Below, one piece after another: positions 23,151-31,591 of a stretch of 64,000 nt of DNA (the stretch's first letter is position 1; each line of letters opens with the position of its first letter). Location of the stretch: positions 7,811,001 to 7,875,000 of the forward strand of contig NZ_FNTD01000004.1 of assembly GCF_900104815.1 (NCBI RefSeq), read 5' to 3'. The position numbers and the translations under genes are program-made. The notes below the pieces were generated by a model. That model did not search any database. It was not told the DNA's origin and worked only from the letters and a program-made list of their open reading frames with translations. Origin of the DNA: Streptomyces misionensis. GTDB taxonomy: Bacteria; Actinomycetota; Actinomycetes; Streptomycetales; Streptomycetaceae.

Positions 23151-25148
23151 TCATGCGGGGGTCCCGGGTTGCTCGCGGGCCGGTTCCGAGGTGACCTGGA
23201 AGGACAGCAACTGCTGGAACATGCCGGGCTGTTGGGAAAGCTCCCGGTAGGTGCCCTCCTGTACGACCTTGCCCTCGTCGAGGACGACGATCCGGTCGGC
23301 GACGGCCACATTGGTGATGCGGTGGGTCACCAGCAGGACCACGCGGTCCCGGGCGAGACCGCGCAGGCGCTGGAAGATGCGGTACTCGGCGCGGGGGTCG
23401 AGGTTCGCGGTCGGTTCGTCGAGGACCAGCAGCCCGGCCTCGCGGAAGAAGGCCCTGGCCAGAGCGATGCGCTGCCATTGGCCGCCGCTGAGTTCCTCGC
23501 CGTTGAGCCACTCGCGGGCCAGCAGGGTGTCCAGGCCGGAGGCGAGTTTGTCGACGACCTCGTCGGCGCCGGCGGCTTCGCATGCTGTCAGCACCGCCGC
23601 GTCGCCGCCGGCGGTGGGCTGTCCCAGGTGCACGTTCTCCCGTACGGTCAGGGGCCAGTGCGCGTAGTCCTGCGGTACCAGGGCCACCTGCCGCCACAGG
23701 GCCTGCGGGTCGGCCTCGCCGGTGGGCAGCCCGTCCCACAGCACCTCCCCGGCCGTGGGCAGGTTCAGACCGCTGATCAGCTTGGACAGCGTCGACTTCC
23801 CCGACCCGTTGAAACCGACCAGAGCGGTGACCTCCCCGCGGCGCAAGGTCAGCGAGACGTCGGAGAGGGCATCGTGGTCCTTGCCGGCGTAGCGGTGAGT
23901 GACCGACTTGACCTCGATCGTCTTGGGCGGCTCGGGGCTTTGCGTGCCCCGGCGCATACGGAATCCCCCGGCTCTCTCCAGGAAGTCGCTCCAGTCGTCC
24001 ATGTACAGGCCGGTGCGCACGGCTCGGGCACCGATGGCCACCAGGCCGCGGACCGACTGGCCCACCATCTGCAGCGCGAAAATGGCCGTCCCCGCGTGGC
24101 CGACGGTGATGCGCCCATCCGCCAGCAGCAGGACGACCGCCGCCCACACGACGGCCGACCCGAGGCCACCGCACACCGCGCCGACCAGGGACATGCGGGC
24201 GCCCTTGTCGGCCGCGGTGCGGTCCTCGCGGTTGATCCGGGCGACGGTCTCCCGGTACCGGCCGGACAGGAACGGGGCCATGGTGCCGGCGCGGATCTGG
24301 TCGGCGGCGTCCCTGTTGTAGATGTGCCAGCGCAGCACCGACAGCATGCGCAGATCTCCGTTGCTGCGCAGGTTCGCCAGGTACCGCACCCGCGCGGCAC
24401 TGACCTGGGCCAGGGCCTGCGGCAGGCTGGCCGCGATCAGGAGTGGCAGGAGCAGCCAGTTCACCCCGGCCAGCACGAGCGCCCCGGCGACGAACGAGGC
24501 GGCCGAGGCGATCAAGTCCTGTCCCTCGTCGATCAGGTCCCCGGTGACCTGGGCCCCGCGGTCGGCTGCCTCACGGGCGCGGTTGAACTCGGGGTCGTCG
24601 TAGGCGCACAGTTCGACACCGGCGCAGCCGAGCAGCAGTTGCTGCTCCGCCTCGCGGGACATCAGCGGGCCCAGCCGGGCGGACAGCCAGTTGACGGTGA
24701 TGCCCAGCAGAGCGCGCATACCGGCGGCACCGGCCAGCAGCGCGACGGACGGCCACGCCTCAAGCAGCCGGTCGTAGACGTCCTTGCTGGTGAGCAGCGC
24801 GGTGAGGGTGCCGCTGATGGCGACCAGGCCGAGTGCTTGCATGACGCCGCCCGCGGCCTGGCACACCAGGAGGCCGACGGTCGCCGGACGGTCGACCTGC
24901 CAGGCCAGCGCCAGGGAGCGGCGCACCAACTGCGGCAGCCGCCGGGCCATGTCACGCAGCCGGATCGAACGGCCGGCGGCTTCACGGCTGCCGGTCAGAT
25001 CGACGTACCGCATCTGCGGCTGGGCGCCGGACTCCGGCGCGCTGTCCTGCCGTGCGTCCGAAGGGCCGGGGCTGCCCGCGGACTCGGCCGGCGTGGTGGT
25101 GCGCGGCTCGGGGACGCTGTCGGCTGACGCACCGGTGGCGCTGCTCAT
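23151..25148 (-). CDS. ABC exporter, fused membrane and ATPase domains
   Basis: A 665-aa half-transporter. After a Pro/Ser-rich cytoplasmic N-terminus (about 1-70) comes a six-helix membrane domain (about 75-400), then an ATPase domain with Walker A GFNGSGKST, signature LSGGQWQR, Walker B LLVLDEPTANLDP and the H-loop VTHR. This is the exporter type that works as a homodimer and often moves lipids, drugs or modified peptides. ATG 25148 follows GAGGTGGGCGGC. It leads the unit that includes the triple NUDIX, methyltransferase and GNAT-NUDIX genes. There is no peptidase domain at the N-terminus, so no built-in leader cleavage. Confidence 0.9.
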   Translation of the reverse strand: MSSATGASADSVPEPRTTTPAESAGSPGPSDARQDSAPESGAQPQMRYVDLTGSREAAGRSIRLRDMARRLPQLVRRSLALAWQVDRPATVGLLVCQAAGGVMQALGLVAISGTLTALLTSKDVYDRLLEAWPSVALLAGAAGMRALLGITVNWLSARLGPLMSREAEQQLLLGCAGVELCAYDDPEFNRAREAADRGAQVTGDLIDEGQDLIASAASFVAGALVLAGVNWLLLPLLIAASLPQALAQVSAARVRYLANLRSNGDLRMLSVLRWHIYNRDAADQIRAGTMAPFLSGRYRETVARINREDRTAADKGARMSLVGAVCGGLGSAVVWAAVVLLLADGRITVGHAGTAIFALQMVGQSVRGLVAIGARAVRTGLYMDDWSDFLERAGGFRMRRGTQSPEPPKTIEVKSVTHRYAGKDHDALSDVSLTLRRGEVTALVGFNGSGKSTLSKLISGLNLPTAGEVLWDGLPTGEADPQALWRQVALVPQDYAHWPLTVRENVHLGQPTAGGDAAVLTACEAAGADEVVDKLASGLDTLLAREWLNGEELSGGQWQRIALARAFFREAGLLVLDEPTANLDPRAEYRIFQRLRGLARDRVVLLVTHRITNVAVADRIVVLDEGKVVQEGTYRELSQQPGMFQQLLSFQVTSEPAREQPGTPA

Positions 25149-25572
25149 GCCGCCCACCTCGTATCCGGGCATGCCGCACGGAGGGAGCCCATGGCGTGCC
25201 GTGCCGGTGCGGGCGTGCTCGCGGGCGGGGCGGGTACGGCAGGAGCGGGCGGAAGGGTGGTGTGGGGGCTGGGCAGGCGGTACACGGCGGCCTCCGGGAG
25301 AGAGCGACAGGGCACCGGGATCAACGACGAGGGGCCGCGTCTCGAACACACGTCTTTCGGACGTGCTGGAAATCCCGGTGGCACGCGAATGCACGTTCGT
25401 GCCGGATACACCGACCCTTGCCCGAACGGCCCGGCCGCCGAGCGCGGCCGTGGCCGAAACGCCGATGCTCGGAAGACGGGCCGCGGGGTGGCCCGCCCGG
25501 AGGAACTCCGCCGTGCGGAGGCCTACTCGACGAAACCGCTCCGCCCTGGTCCAGGGCCTCGGGCGGGACGGG
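25149..25572. other. Intergenic region upstream of the ABC/NUDIX unit
   Basis: These 424 bases should hold the promoter of the four-gene unit. An inverted repeat CACGTC-5 nt-GACGTG lies at 25349-25365, about 200 bases before the exporter start. I searched both strands for a small precursor-peptide gene and found none that convinced me. Confidence 0.4.
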
Positions 25573-27039
25573 TCAGGAAGCCGCGATTTCCTGATCGGGA
25601 GAGGCGCTGAACCGTTGTCCGGCCGCCGGTGGCGCGGGCCGCAGCGTCGTCACCGCGATGAGCAGGGCGATCAGCACGAAGCCCCCGGCGGCCAGGAATG
25701 CCACGTGGTAGCCGCCGACCAGTGCTTCCGCCTCGTCCTTGCCCGCGGCCGTGAGGCTGTTCGTGCGTGCGGTGACGAAGGCGCTCAGCACCGTGAGACC
25801 GATGGCGCCGCCGATCTGCTGAGTGGTGTTGAACAGCCCGGACGCGACGCCTGACTCGGCACGGGTGACGGCGGCCATGCCGAGCCCCATGATGGCCGGC
25901 GCGGCCAGGCCGAAGCCCAGCCCCATGGCGAGGCTCGCGGGCAGGAAGTCCACCGGGTACACGCCGTCGACGCGTGCGAAGGACAGCATCACGAAGGCGG
26001 TGGTGATGAGGACGAGGCCACTGAACAGCACCGGGCGCTGACCGAAGCGGGTGATGAGCCGGGCGGACAGGCCGAGGGAGACCGCCGCGATCACCGTCGC
26101 GATCGGCACGAAGCTCAGACCTGCTTCCAGTGAGCTGTAGTTGAGGACGCGTTGCAGATACAGCGTGCTGAAGAACAGCAGGCCGAACATGCCCGCGATC
26201 ATCATGAACTGCACGAGGTTCGCCACCGCCAGACTTCGTGAGCGCAAGAGCCGCAGCGGCAGCAGCGGATGTGCGGCCGTGGCCTGACGCAGGACGAACC
26301 CGCCGAGCAGCAGGAGTGACAGGGGGCCGAGGAGCAGTGTCCGGGCCGAACTCCAGCCGGTGTTCCCGGCGTCCACGATCGTGTAGACGAGCAGCATCAG
26401 GCCGGCGGTGACGAGCAGGGCACCCAGGAAGTCGGTGCCCTCGCTCATGCCCTCACCGCGATCCCGGGGGACCGTGCGCAGTCCCACGACGACGAGCAGG
26501 GCGCCGATCGGGACGTTGATGAAGAAGATCCAGTTCCAGCTGAGCAGATCGGTGACGACGCCGCCGAGCAGTGGCCCGACCGCACCACCGCCGGCGGACG
26601 CGAAGCTGTAAGCGCCGATCGCCTGGGCCTGCTTGCGCCGGTCGGAGAACATGGTCGCGACCATGCCGAGGATGCAGGCCGACGCGATCGCACCACCGAC
26701 TCCCTGGATGAAGCGGGACCCGATCAGCGTCGCCTCGCTCGACGCGGTCCCGCACAGCAGTGAGGACATGCCGAACAGCGCGACACCGGACAGGAAGACC
26801 GTCCGCCGGCCGATCAGGTCGCCGAGCCGGCCGGCCAGCAACAGCAGACCGCCGAAGGGGACGACATAGGCGTTGACCACCCACACGAGGTTCTCGGCGG
26901 AGATCCCGAGACCCCGCTGAACGGCGGGCAACGCCACGTTCACGATGTTCTGGTCGAGGACGATCATCATCTGGCCGATGCAGAGCACGATGACGGTCAG
27001 CCAGGGTGCCGCGCTCGTCCGTGGGGCGGGCTGGTCCAT
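25573..27039 (-). CDS. MFS multidrug exporter (DHA2, 14-helix type)
   Basis: A 488-aa transporter with about 14 hydrophobic helices. The motif A region reads GRLGDLIGRRTVFLSG (after helix 2), and motif C is in the AGGGAVGPLLGG stretch of helix 5, as in EmrB/QacA antiporters. It probably exports a drug or metabolite using the proton gradient. ATG 27039 follows GGAGGAG. It is divergent from the HxlR regulator at 27123, and the shared 83-base region contains a perfect palindrome. Repression by that HxlR protein is therefore likely. Confidence 0.9.
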   Translation of the reverse strand: MDQPAPRTSAAPWLTVIVLCIGQMMIVLDQNIVNVALPAVQRGLGISAENLVWVVNAYVVPFGGLLLLAGRLGDLIGRRTVFLSGVALFGMSSLLCGTASSEATLIGSRFIQGVGGAIASACILGMVATMFSDRRKQAQAIGAYSFASAGGGAVGPLLGGVVTDLLSWNWIFFINVPIGALLVVVGLRTVPRDRGEGMSEGTDFLGALLVTAGLMLLVYTIVDAGNTGWSSARTLLLGPLSLLLLGGFVLRQATAAHPLLPLRLLRSRSLAVANLVQFMMIAGMFGLLFFSTLYLQRVLNYSSLEAGLSFVPIATVIAAVSLGLSARLITRFGQRPVLFSGLVLITTAFVMLSFARVDGVYPVDFLPASLAMGLGFGLAAPAIMGLGMAAVTRAESGVASGLFNTTQQIGGAIGLTVLSAFVTARTNSLTAAGKDEAEALVGGYHVAFLAAGGFVLIALLIAVTTLRPAPPAAGQRFSASPDQEIAAS

Positions 27040-27069
27040 GTCCGGAGCTCCTCCATAAGTGCATCCTTT

Positions 27070-27093
27070 GTTACAGCCGTCATCTTCTGTAAC
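27070..27093. promoter_or_regulatory. Palindromic operator between MFS and HxlR genes
   Basis: GTTACAG at 27070-27076 and CTGTAAC at 27087-27093 form a perfect 7-bp inverted repeat with a 10-bp spacer. The half-site centres are about 17 bp apart. It is the only strong dyad in the short divergent region and is the probable HxlR binding site. Confidence 0.75.
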
Positions 27094-27122
27094 CATGGTG
27101 CGCAGCGGAAGGAGGCACTTTT

Positions 27123-27554
27123 ATGTCACACCGTCACACGCATGTGTCCGAGCAGGTCATCAACGAGGCGTGTCCGGTCACGGAGGTGCTCGACCATGTG
27201 GCGGGCAAGTGGAGCATCGGCATCCTGGTCGCCGCGGCGGACGGTCCCATCAGGTTCACCGAACTGGAACGCGGCATCGAGGGCATCAGCCGGCGGATGC
27301 TCACCCTGAACCTGCGCAAGCTGGAACGCGACGGCCTGCTCGTCAGGACCGTCCACCCCACCGTGCCGCCGAAGGTCGAGTACAGCCTCACGCCCATGGC
27401 GCGGGAGTTGCACTCCTGTCTCTCCGGGCTGGTCGACTGGGCGCAGCGGCACCGCGCCGCCATCGCCGACGCCCGGGCCGCCTACGACACCGGTGCCGCC
27501 GCGACGTCGGCGGCACCGCGGGACCAGCGGCCGGAGCGCAGAGGAGTCGTCTGA
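27123..27554 (+). CDS. HxlR-family transcriptional regulator
   Basis: The 143-aa protein has the HxlR winged helix: CPVTEVLDHVAGKWSIGILVAAADG (about 17-42, with the conserved near-N-terminal Cys), RFTELERGIEGISRRMLTLNLRKLERDGLL as recognition region, and VEYSLTPMARELH. HxlR proteins respond to reactive electrophiles or ligands. The C-terminal extension (about 118-143) is low-complexity. It probably represses the divergent MFS exporter. Confidence 0.9.
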   Translation: MSHRHTHVSEQVINEACPVTEVLDHVAGKWSIGILVAAADGPIRFTELERGIEGISRRMLTLNLRKLERDGLLVRTVHPTVPPKVEYSLTPMARELHSCLSGLVDWAQRHRAAIADARAAYDTGAAATSAAPRDQRPERRGVV

Positions 27555-27800
27555 GGCGGACCGATCGGTGGAGGAAGCAGCGCGGTGTGACGCCCGGACG
27601 CCCCGGTTGCCGCTGCCGTAGGCCCGCCTCCGGCACCTGGGACGGTTCTTTCGGATCGTCGCGCCGTCCGCGATGACTTGCACGGTCGACGTCCGCAGTG
27701 ACTCTGTCGTCGCGCTGATCGGCCCCACGATCCGCGCAGCGCCGGTGCCCTTGGTCGGCGCGACGGAAGACTGCCGTCGAGGGCCTTCGGTCGGCACGGC

Positions 27801-27870
27801 CGTACGCCTCCGGCCTGGGCGGGGACGGGGATCCGGAGCGTCCTCGTTCCCGCCGGGCCGGAGGCGTACG
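27801..27870. terminator. Long stem-loop, likely bidirectional terminator
   Basis: The 15 bases CGTACGCCTCCGGCC at 27801-27815 pair perfectly with 27856-27870. The 40-nt interior itself contains a GGCGGG/CCCGCC stem. It lies between the convergent HxlR and beta-trefoil genes. The remaining part of this 325-base gap shows no gene. Confidence 0.75.
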
Positions 27871-27879
27871 CCGGTTTCG

Positions 27880-28386
27880 TCAGGCTATGTCGAGGATGAA
27901 CTTCGTGCCCGAGTCGCTGACGCTCTTGAGCTGGCAGTTGACCGTGCCCCCGGGGCCGGTGGCGGGGGTCACCCCGCTTCCTGGCGTCATGCGCAGACAG
28001 GCGTTCTGGAAGGTCGCCGACCCGGTGACGAACGAACCGTCAGGCTGCGCGGAGAAGGTGAACTTCTCGTACACCCCGGCGTTGTACTGGCAGTTGACGG
28101 TGCCTCCGCCGGCGCCGTTGCCGGGGAGCCCGCTGGCGTCCATGCGGAGGAACACGTTGGGGTAGGCGACCGACTCGAGGGCGTAGACGCCGCTTCCCTG
28201 CGAGCGGAGCCGGAACGAGGTCTCGGGGCCGGGGCCGTACTGGCAGTTGACCTTTCCTCCGCCGGGGGTGGTGTTGGCGACCACTCCGGTGCCGTCCAGG
28301 CGCAGGTAGATGTTCTGGTAGAAGGCCGAGCGGATGCTGATCGGCGTCTCGCCGAGGTATGCGAGGTCGTTGGCGTTCAGGGGCAT
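27880..28386 (-). CDS. Beta-trefoil (lectin-like) protein of three repeats
   Basis: A 168-aa protein built of three similar units of about 45 residues. Each unit has an aromatic-Gln/Pro-Asn start, an xLRM/LD strand and a closing GGxVNCQ: YQNIYLRLDG...GGGKVNCQY, YPNVFLRMDA...GGGTVNCQY and FQNACLRMTP...GGTVNCQL. Threefold repetition of this kind is typical of beta-trefoil carbohydrate-binding or fascin-like proteins. There is no signal peptide, although its neighbour is secreted. ATG 28386 is preceded by GAAGGA. It follows the beta-propeller gene by 128 bases on the same strand, so they may share a transcript. Confidence 0.65.
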   Translation of the reverse strand: MPLNANDLAYLGETPISIRSAFYQNIYLRLDGTGVVANTTPGGGKVNCQYGPGPETSFRLRSQGSGVYALESVAYPNVFLRMDASGLPGNGAGGGTVNCQYNAGVYEKFTFSAQPDGSFVTGSATFQNACLRMTPGSGVTPATGPGGTVNCQLKSVSDSGTKFILDIA

Positions 28387-28514
28387 GGTGTTTGTCCTTC
28401 GGTGTAGGAGTTGTGCGGGCGGGCCGGGTCCGGGTGCGCTGCGGCGCTGTGCGGCCCGTGGGCGGGCCGCTCCGGGGAGCAGTTTCCGGAGCGGCCCTCG
28501 GGCGCCGTGCCTGG

Positions 28515-30380
28515 TCAGCCGATCCGGATCAGGCCGGCGGTGGCGGTGGCCGCCTCGTGGGCGGGGTCGCCGGCGTAGGTGGCGGTGTAGCCGAGGTTCA
28601 GCAGGACGGCGGCGACGGGGCAGGGGCCGGTGCAGGAAGCCGTGCCCGCGGCGTTGGTGATCGCGGTGCACACGGTGGTGGCGCCGACTTTGAAGGTGAC
28701 GGTGGCGCCGGGGACCGCCTTGCCGGTGGTGGTGTCGGTGAGGGCGGCCGACAGGTTGAGGTTGACGCTCAGTTGGCCGGGGCCGATGGAGAGCAGCAGC
28801 GGGTTCGCGGTGAGCTTGGCGGTGTCCTTGGTGTAGGTGTAGCGGTCGGTGGCGCCGGTGGCGCTGGTGCCGGCGGGGGTGGTGACGGAGACGTCGACCG
28901 GCCCGGCCGCCGCGGCGGCGGGGGCGGTGGCGGTGATCGTGCTGTCGTCGACGACGGTGAACGAAGTCGCGGGAACCGTGCCGAAGTTCACGGCGGTGGC
29001 GCCGGTGAAGTGGCTGCCGGTCAGAGTGACGACGGTGCCGCCGGCGGCCGGGCCGGTGGCCGGGGCGAGGCCGCTCAGCACGGGTGCCGGGTCCTCGTAG
29101 GTGTACTGCCCGGCGGGCACGGTGCGGCCCCTGGCGCTCAGCGTGACGTCGACGGTGCCGGCGGCGTGCGCCGGGGCTGCGGCGGTGACGGTGGAGTCGT
29201 CGACCACCGTCACGTTGGCCGCCGGGGTGCCGTCGAAGGAGACGGCGGTGGTGCCGCTCAGGTGGCTACCGGTGAGGGTGATGGTGGTGCTGCCGGCGAC
29301 GGGGCCGTGGCCGGGCGCGAGGCCGGTGACCTTCGGCGGGGCGGGCTTGCTGACGGCAAGGCCGAACGGGGCGAGCCCGGCGGAGACGGTGGCGGTGACG
29401 GTGTTGGTGGCGGTGCTGATCGTCGAGACGGTGTTCGACGTGTTGTTGGCGACGTATACGGCACCGCCCTCCGGGTCCGCCGTGACGCCGAACGGCCGGA
29501 CGCCGACCGGCACGGTGGCGGTGACGGTGTTGGTCGCGGCGTCCAGGACCGACACCGACCCGCTGGACATGTTGGCCACGTACACCGACCCGCCGTCCGG
29601 GGTGACCGCCACGCCGAACGGCTGCGCGCCGACCGGGACGAGGGCCGTCACCAGGTAGCTGCCGGCGTCGATGACCGTGACGTTCCTGCTGTTGTAGTTG
29701 GTGACGTACACGGACGCGCCGTCGGGGCTGACCGCCAGCCCCGTAGGGCTGCGGGCTCCGGCGGGCTCGGCGATGGTGGCGGCGAGGGTGTTGGTGGCGG
29801 TGTCGATCACCTCCACCACGTTCTTCACGAAGTCGGCCACGTAGACCCGGCCGCCGTCCGGGCGCACCTGGAGCGCGAACGGCTGGCCGCCGACCGGGAC
29901 GGTGGCGGTGACCGTGCGGGTGGCGGTGTCGATCACGGCCACCTGCCCCGGGCTGCCGGTCAGGCCCACGTAGGCGTGCGCGCCGTCCGGGGAGAAGGCG
30001 ACCGGGGTGGGAGCCGCGCCGACCGCGAAGGCGTCGACGGCCGTGTTGGTCGCGGTGTCGATCACCGTGATGGCGCCGCCGGCGTAGTCGGTGACGTACG
30101 CCTGCGTCCCGTCCGGCGAGAGGGCCACGGACCGCGGCTGGCTGCCGACCATGACGTCGGTGACCTTCGCACCGGTCGCCGGGTCGTAGACGGTGACCGA
30201 GTCGCTGTCCGAGTTGGCGACGTAGACCAGTTGCGCAGGGGCGGCCGCGTGCGCGGGAACGGCCGGCAGCAGCGCGGCGGCCGTGCCGAGGAGCGCGGTG
30301 GCCAGTGCGCCCGCCGCGCCGCGCCGCAGGCGGCGCAGCCGCCCCGGGCGTATCGCGGTGTGGACGGTGGTCGGTGCCAT
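28515..30380 (-). CDS. Secreted YVTN beta-propeller with IPT/TIG and Ig-like domains
   Basis: A 621-aa protein with an Arg-rich signal peptide (cleavage after AHA near residue 46). About seven propeller blades follow (residues about 50-350), each with a YVAN/YVTN strand and a TNTVTATVPVG-type turn, for example AQLVYVANSDSDSVTVYD. Two IPT/TIG domains come next (about 355-435 and 440-525; PxVxGLAPxxGPxxGGT pattern), then an Ig-like module at the C-terminus containing a Cys-rich CTGPCP segment. Such proteins act in surface adhesion or binding. ATG 30380 follows GAGGCGGAACAC. An unusual set of inverted repeats lies upstream at 30459-30500. Confidence 0.85.
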   Translation of the reverse strand: MAPTTVHTAIRPGRLRRLRRGAAGALATALLGTAAALLPAVPAHAAAPAQLVYVANSDSDSVTVYDPATGAKVTDVMVGSQPRSVALSPDGTQAYVTDYAGGAITVIDTATNTAVDAFAVGAAPTPVAFSPDGAHAYVGLTGSPGQVAVIDTATRTVTATVPVGGQPFALQVRPDGGRVYVADFVKNVVEVIDTATNTLAATIAEPAGARSPTGLAVSPDGASVYVTNYNSRNVTVIDAGSYLVTALVPVGAQPFGVAVTPDGGSVYVANMSSGSVSVLDAATNTVTATVPVGVRPFGVTADPEGGAVYVANNTSNTVSTISTATNTVTATVSAGLAPFGLAVSKPAPPKVTGLAPGHGPVAGSTTITLTGSHLSGTTAVSFDGTPAANVTVVDDSTVTAAAPAHAAGTVDVTLSARGRTVPAGQYTYEDPAPVLSGLAPATGPAAGGTVVTLTGSHFTGATAVNFGTVPATSFTVVDDSTITATAPAAAAAGPVDVSVTTPAGTSATGATDRYTYTKDTAKLTANPLLLSIGPGQLSVNLNLSAALTDTTTGKAVPGATVTFKVGATTVCTAITNAAGTASCTGPCPVAAVLLNLGYTATYAGDPAHEAATATAGLIRIG

Positions 30381-30458
30381 GTGTTCCGCCTCTCGCGGGA
30401 TGCAGAAGCCCGGCTGAACGGACGGGCTCTGCCGAGTCACGCTAGCTTCACAGAACAT

Positions 30459-30500
30459 GACGAACGGTCAGATGAACGATGATGACCGTTTCTGTTCGTC
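30459..30500. promoter_or_regulatory. Nested inverted repeats upstream of the beta-propeller gene
   Basis: AACGGTCA (30463-30470) and TGACCGTT (30483-30490) form a perfect 8-bp repeat with a 12-bp spacer. Around it, GACGAAC (30459-30465) and GTTCGTC (30494-30500) form a second perfect repeat. They lie 80-120 bases before the propeller start, where a promoter and operator are expected. The rest of 30381-30701 shows no gene. Confidence 0.6.
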
Positions 30501-30701
30501 CATAATCGGAATGCGGTCGTCCGACGATGGGGCGACGGGCCGCACGGGCACTCGTCGCACTCCGGTGAGCCCCATCCTGTGTGCATGCGGTTCCAGAACG
30601 TCTCTGGTCGAGACGTCCGGGTCCGTCTGCCGCGACGAAGCACCGAGGGTGTTTCTTTCGGATCAACGGATCGTTGGATCTGATGTGTCGCGCGGATCCG
30701 G

Positions 30702-31079
30702 GTGCCCCGCCCGGTCGGCCGACCGCGGACGACGCCGGACACTGTCCTCGCGGACAAGGCCTACTCCTCCCGCGCCATCCGCTCCTACCTGCGACGTCGA
30801 CGGATCCGTGCGATGATTCCGCAACCCGCGGACCAGGCCGCCAACCGCAAACGGCTCGGCAGTCGAGGGGGCCGCCCGCCAGGGTTCGACCGCGACGCCT
30901 ACAAGCACCGCAACACCGTCGAACGCTGCATCAACAAGCTCAAGCAGTGGCGCGGCCTGGCCACCCGCTACGACAAGACCGCCACCACCTACCTCGCTGG
31001 ACTCCACATCGCGGCGATCCTCATCCGGTCAGCCCTGATCCGAAGGAAACGGCCTGGACGCGTCAGCCGGCCGGGTTGA
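30702..31079 (+). pseudogene. Truncated IS5-family transposase (C-terminal half)
   Basis: The frame gives PRPVGRPRTTPDTVLADKAYSSRAIR, then RRRRIRAMIPQPADQ, RGGRPPGFD and NTVERCINKLKQWRGLATRYDK. These match the C-terminal part of IS5-group DDE transposases: the second catalytic Asp lies in LADKAY and the Glu in NTVERC. The N-terminal part with the first Asp is absent in all frames, so the copy cannot transpose. No terminal inverted repeats were recognised. Its end overlaps the stop of the next gene by 17 bases. Confidence 0.8.
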
Positions 31080-31353
31080 GTTCCGCGTAGACCAACTCCA
31101 CCAGGTCTTCCGCCTCTTGGCTGTCGGGATCCCCGGAGATCTCGTAATACCCGCCCAGGGTGGCGATCACGTCCGCCCGGGAGTCCTCGGACTCGTGGGC
31201 ACGGTCTTCCCGCTCCCCGCAGCCGTCGGGATCCTCGGTCCGCCACCACCACAACCGGCTCCGGATCTCGTCCCTCGACAAGCCGCCTTCCAGGGTGATG
31301 TCCCGGCCGTGGACCCTCCCGGTGATCCTCGCGGAGTTCGCGTCGATGGCCAT
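31063..31353 (-). CDS. Small acidic hypothetical protein (96 aa)
   Basis: ATG 31353 is preceded by AAGGAGTAGGGCAC, a good ribosome-binding site. The product contains ITGRVHGRDITLEGGLSRDEIRSRLWWWRT, a basic/aromatic core, then an acidic C-terminus (EDSRADV ... DSQEAEDLVELVYAEL). No family is recognised. The strong ribosome-binding site and balanced composition support a real gene. It runs towards and slightly overlaps the transposase remnant. Confidence 0.55.
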   Translation of the reverse strand: MAIDANSARITGRVHGRDITLEGGLSRDEIRSRLWWWRTEDPDGCGEREDRAHESEDSRADVIATLGGYYEISGDPDSQEAEDLVELVYAELNPAG

Positions 31354-31591
31354 GTGCCCTACTCCTTTCGTCAGGGGGGCGCCGACAGCGTCGCGTCCCG
31401 ATGAGAACGCGGATACCCGCCGAAGGGCGTCGCCCACAGGGCGGGCCGGCCGATGGCTCGAACCGGTGAGGCCGTTCCCGGCGGTGGCCGTTTCCGTCCG
31501 TCCCGGTTCCGCTCCGGTTGTCCGCGCCGGATACGGATGCTGAGGTCGTCACCGAACGTACGACAGGCGCGCGGAGGGGGAAGCGATCATC

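Noticed and set aside
21531..25127. Long plus-strand frame opposite the ABC and NUDIX genes
   Set aside because: It lacks protein-like composition and runs against three well-supported genes.
25145..25411. 88-codon frame overlapping the ABC exporter start, considered as a precursor peptide
   Set aside because: It has no leader-like or core-like features and is Pro/Ala/Arg-rich; no processing motif was seen.
28359..30482. Gly-rich frame opposite the beta-propeller gene
   Set aside because: It mirrors the propeller repeats; the repetitive Gly/Val composition comes from that gene.
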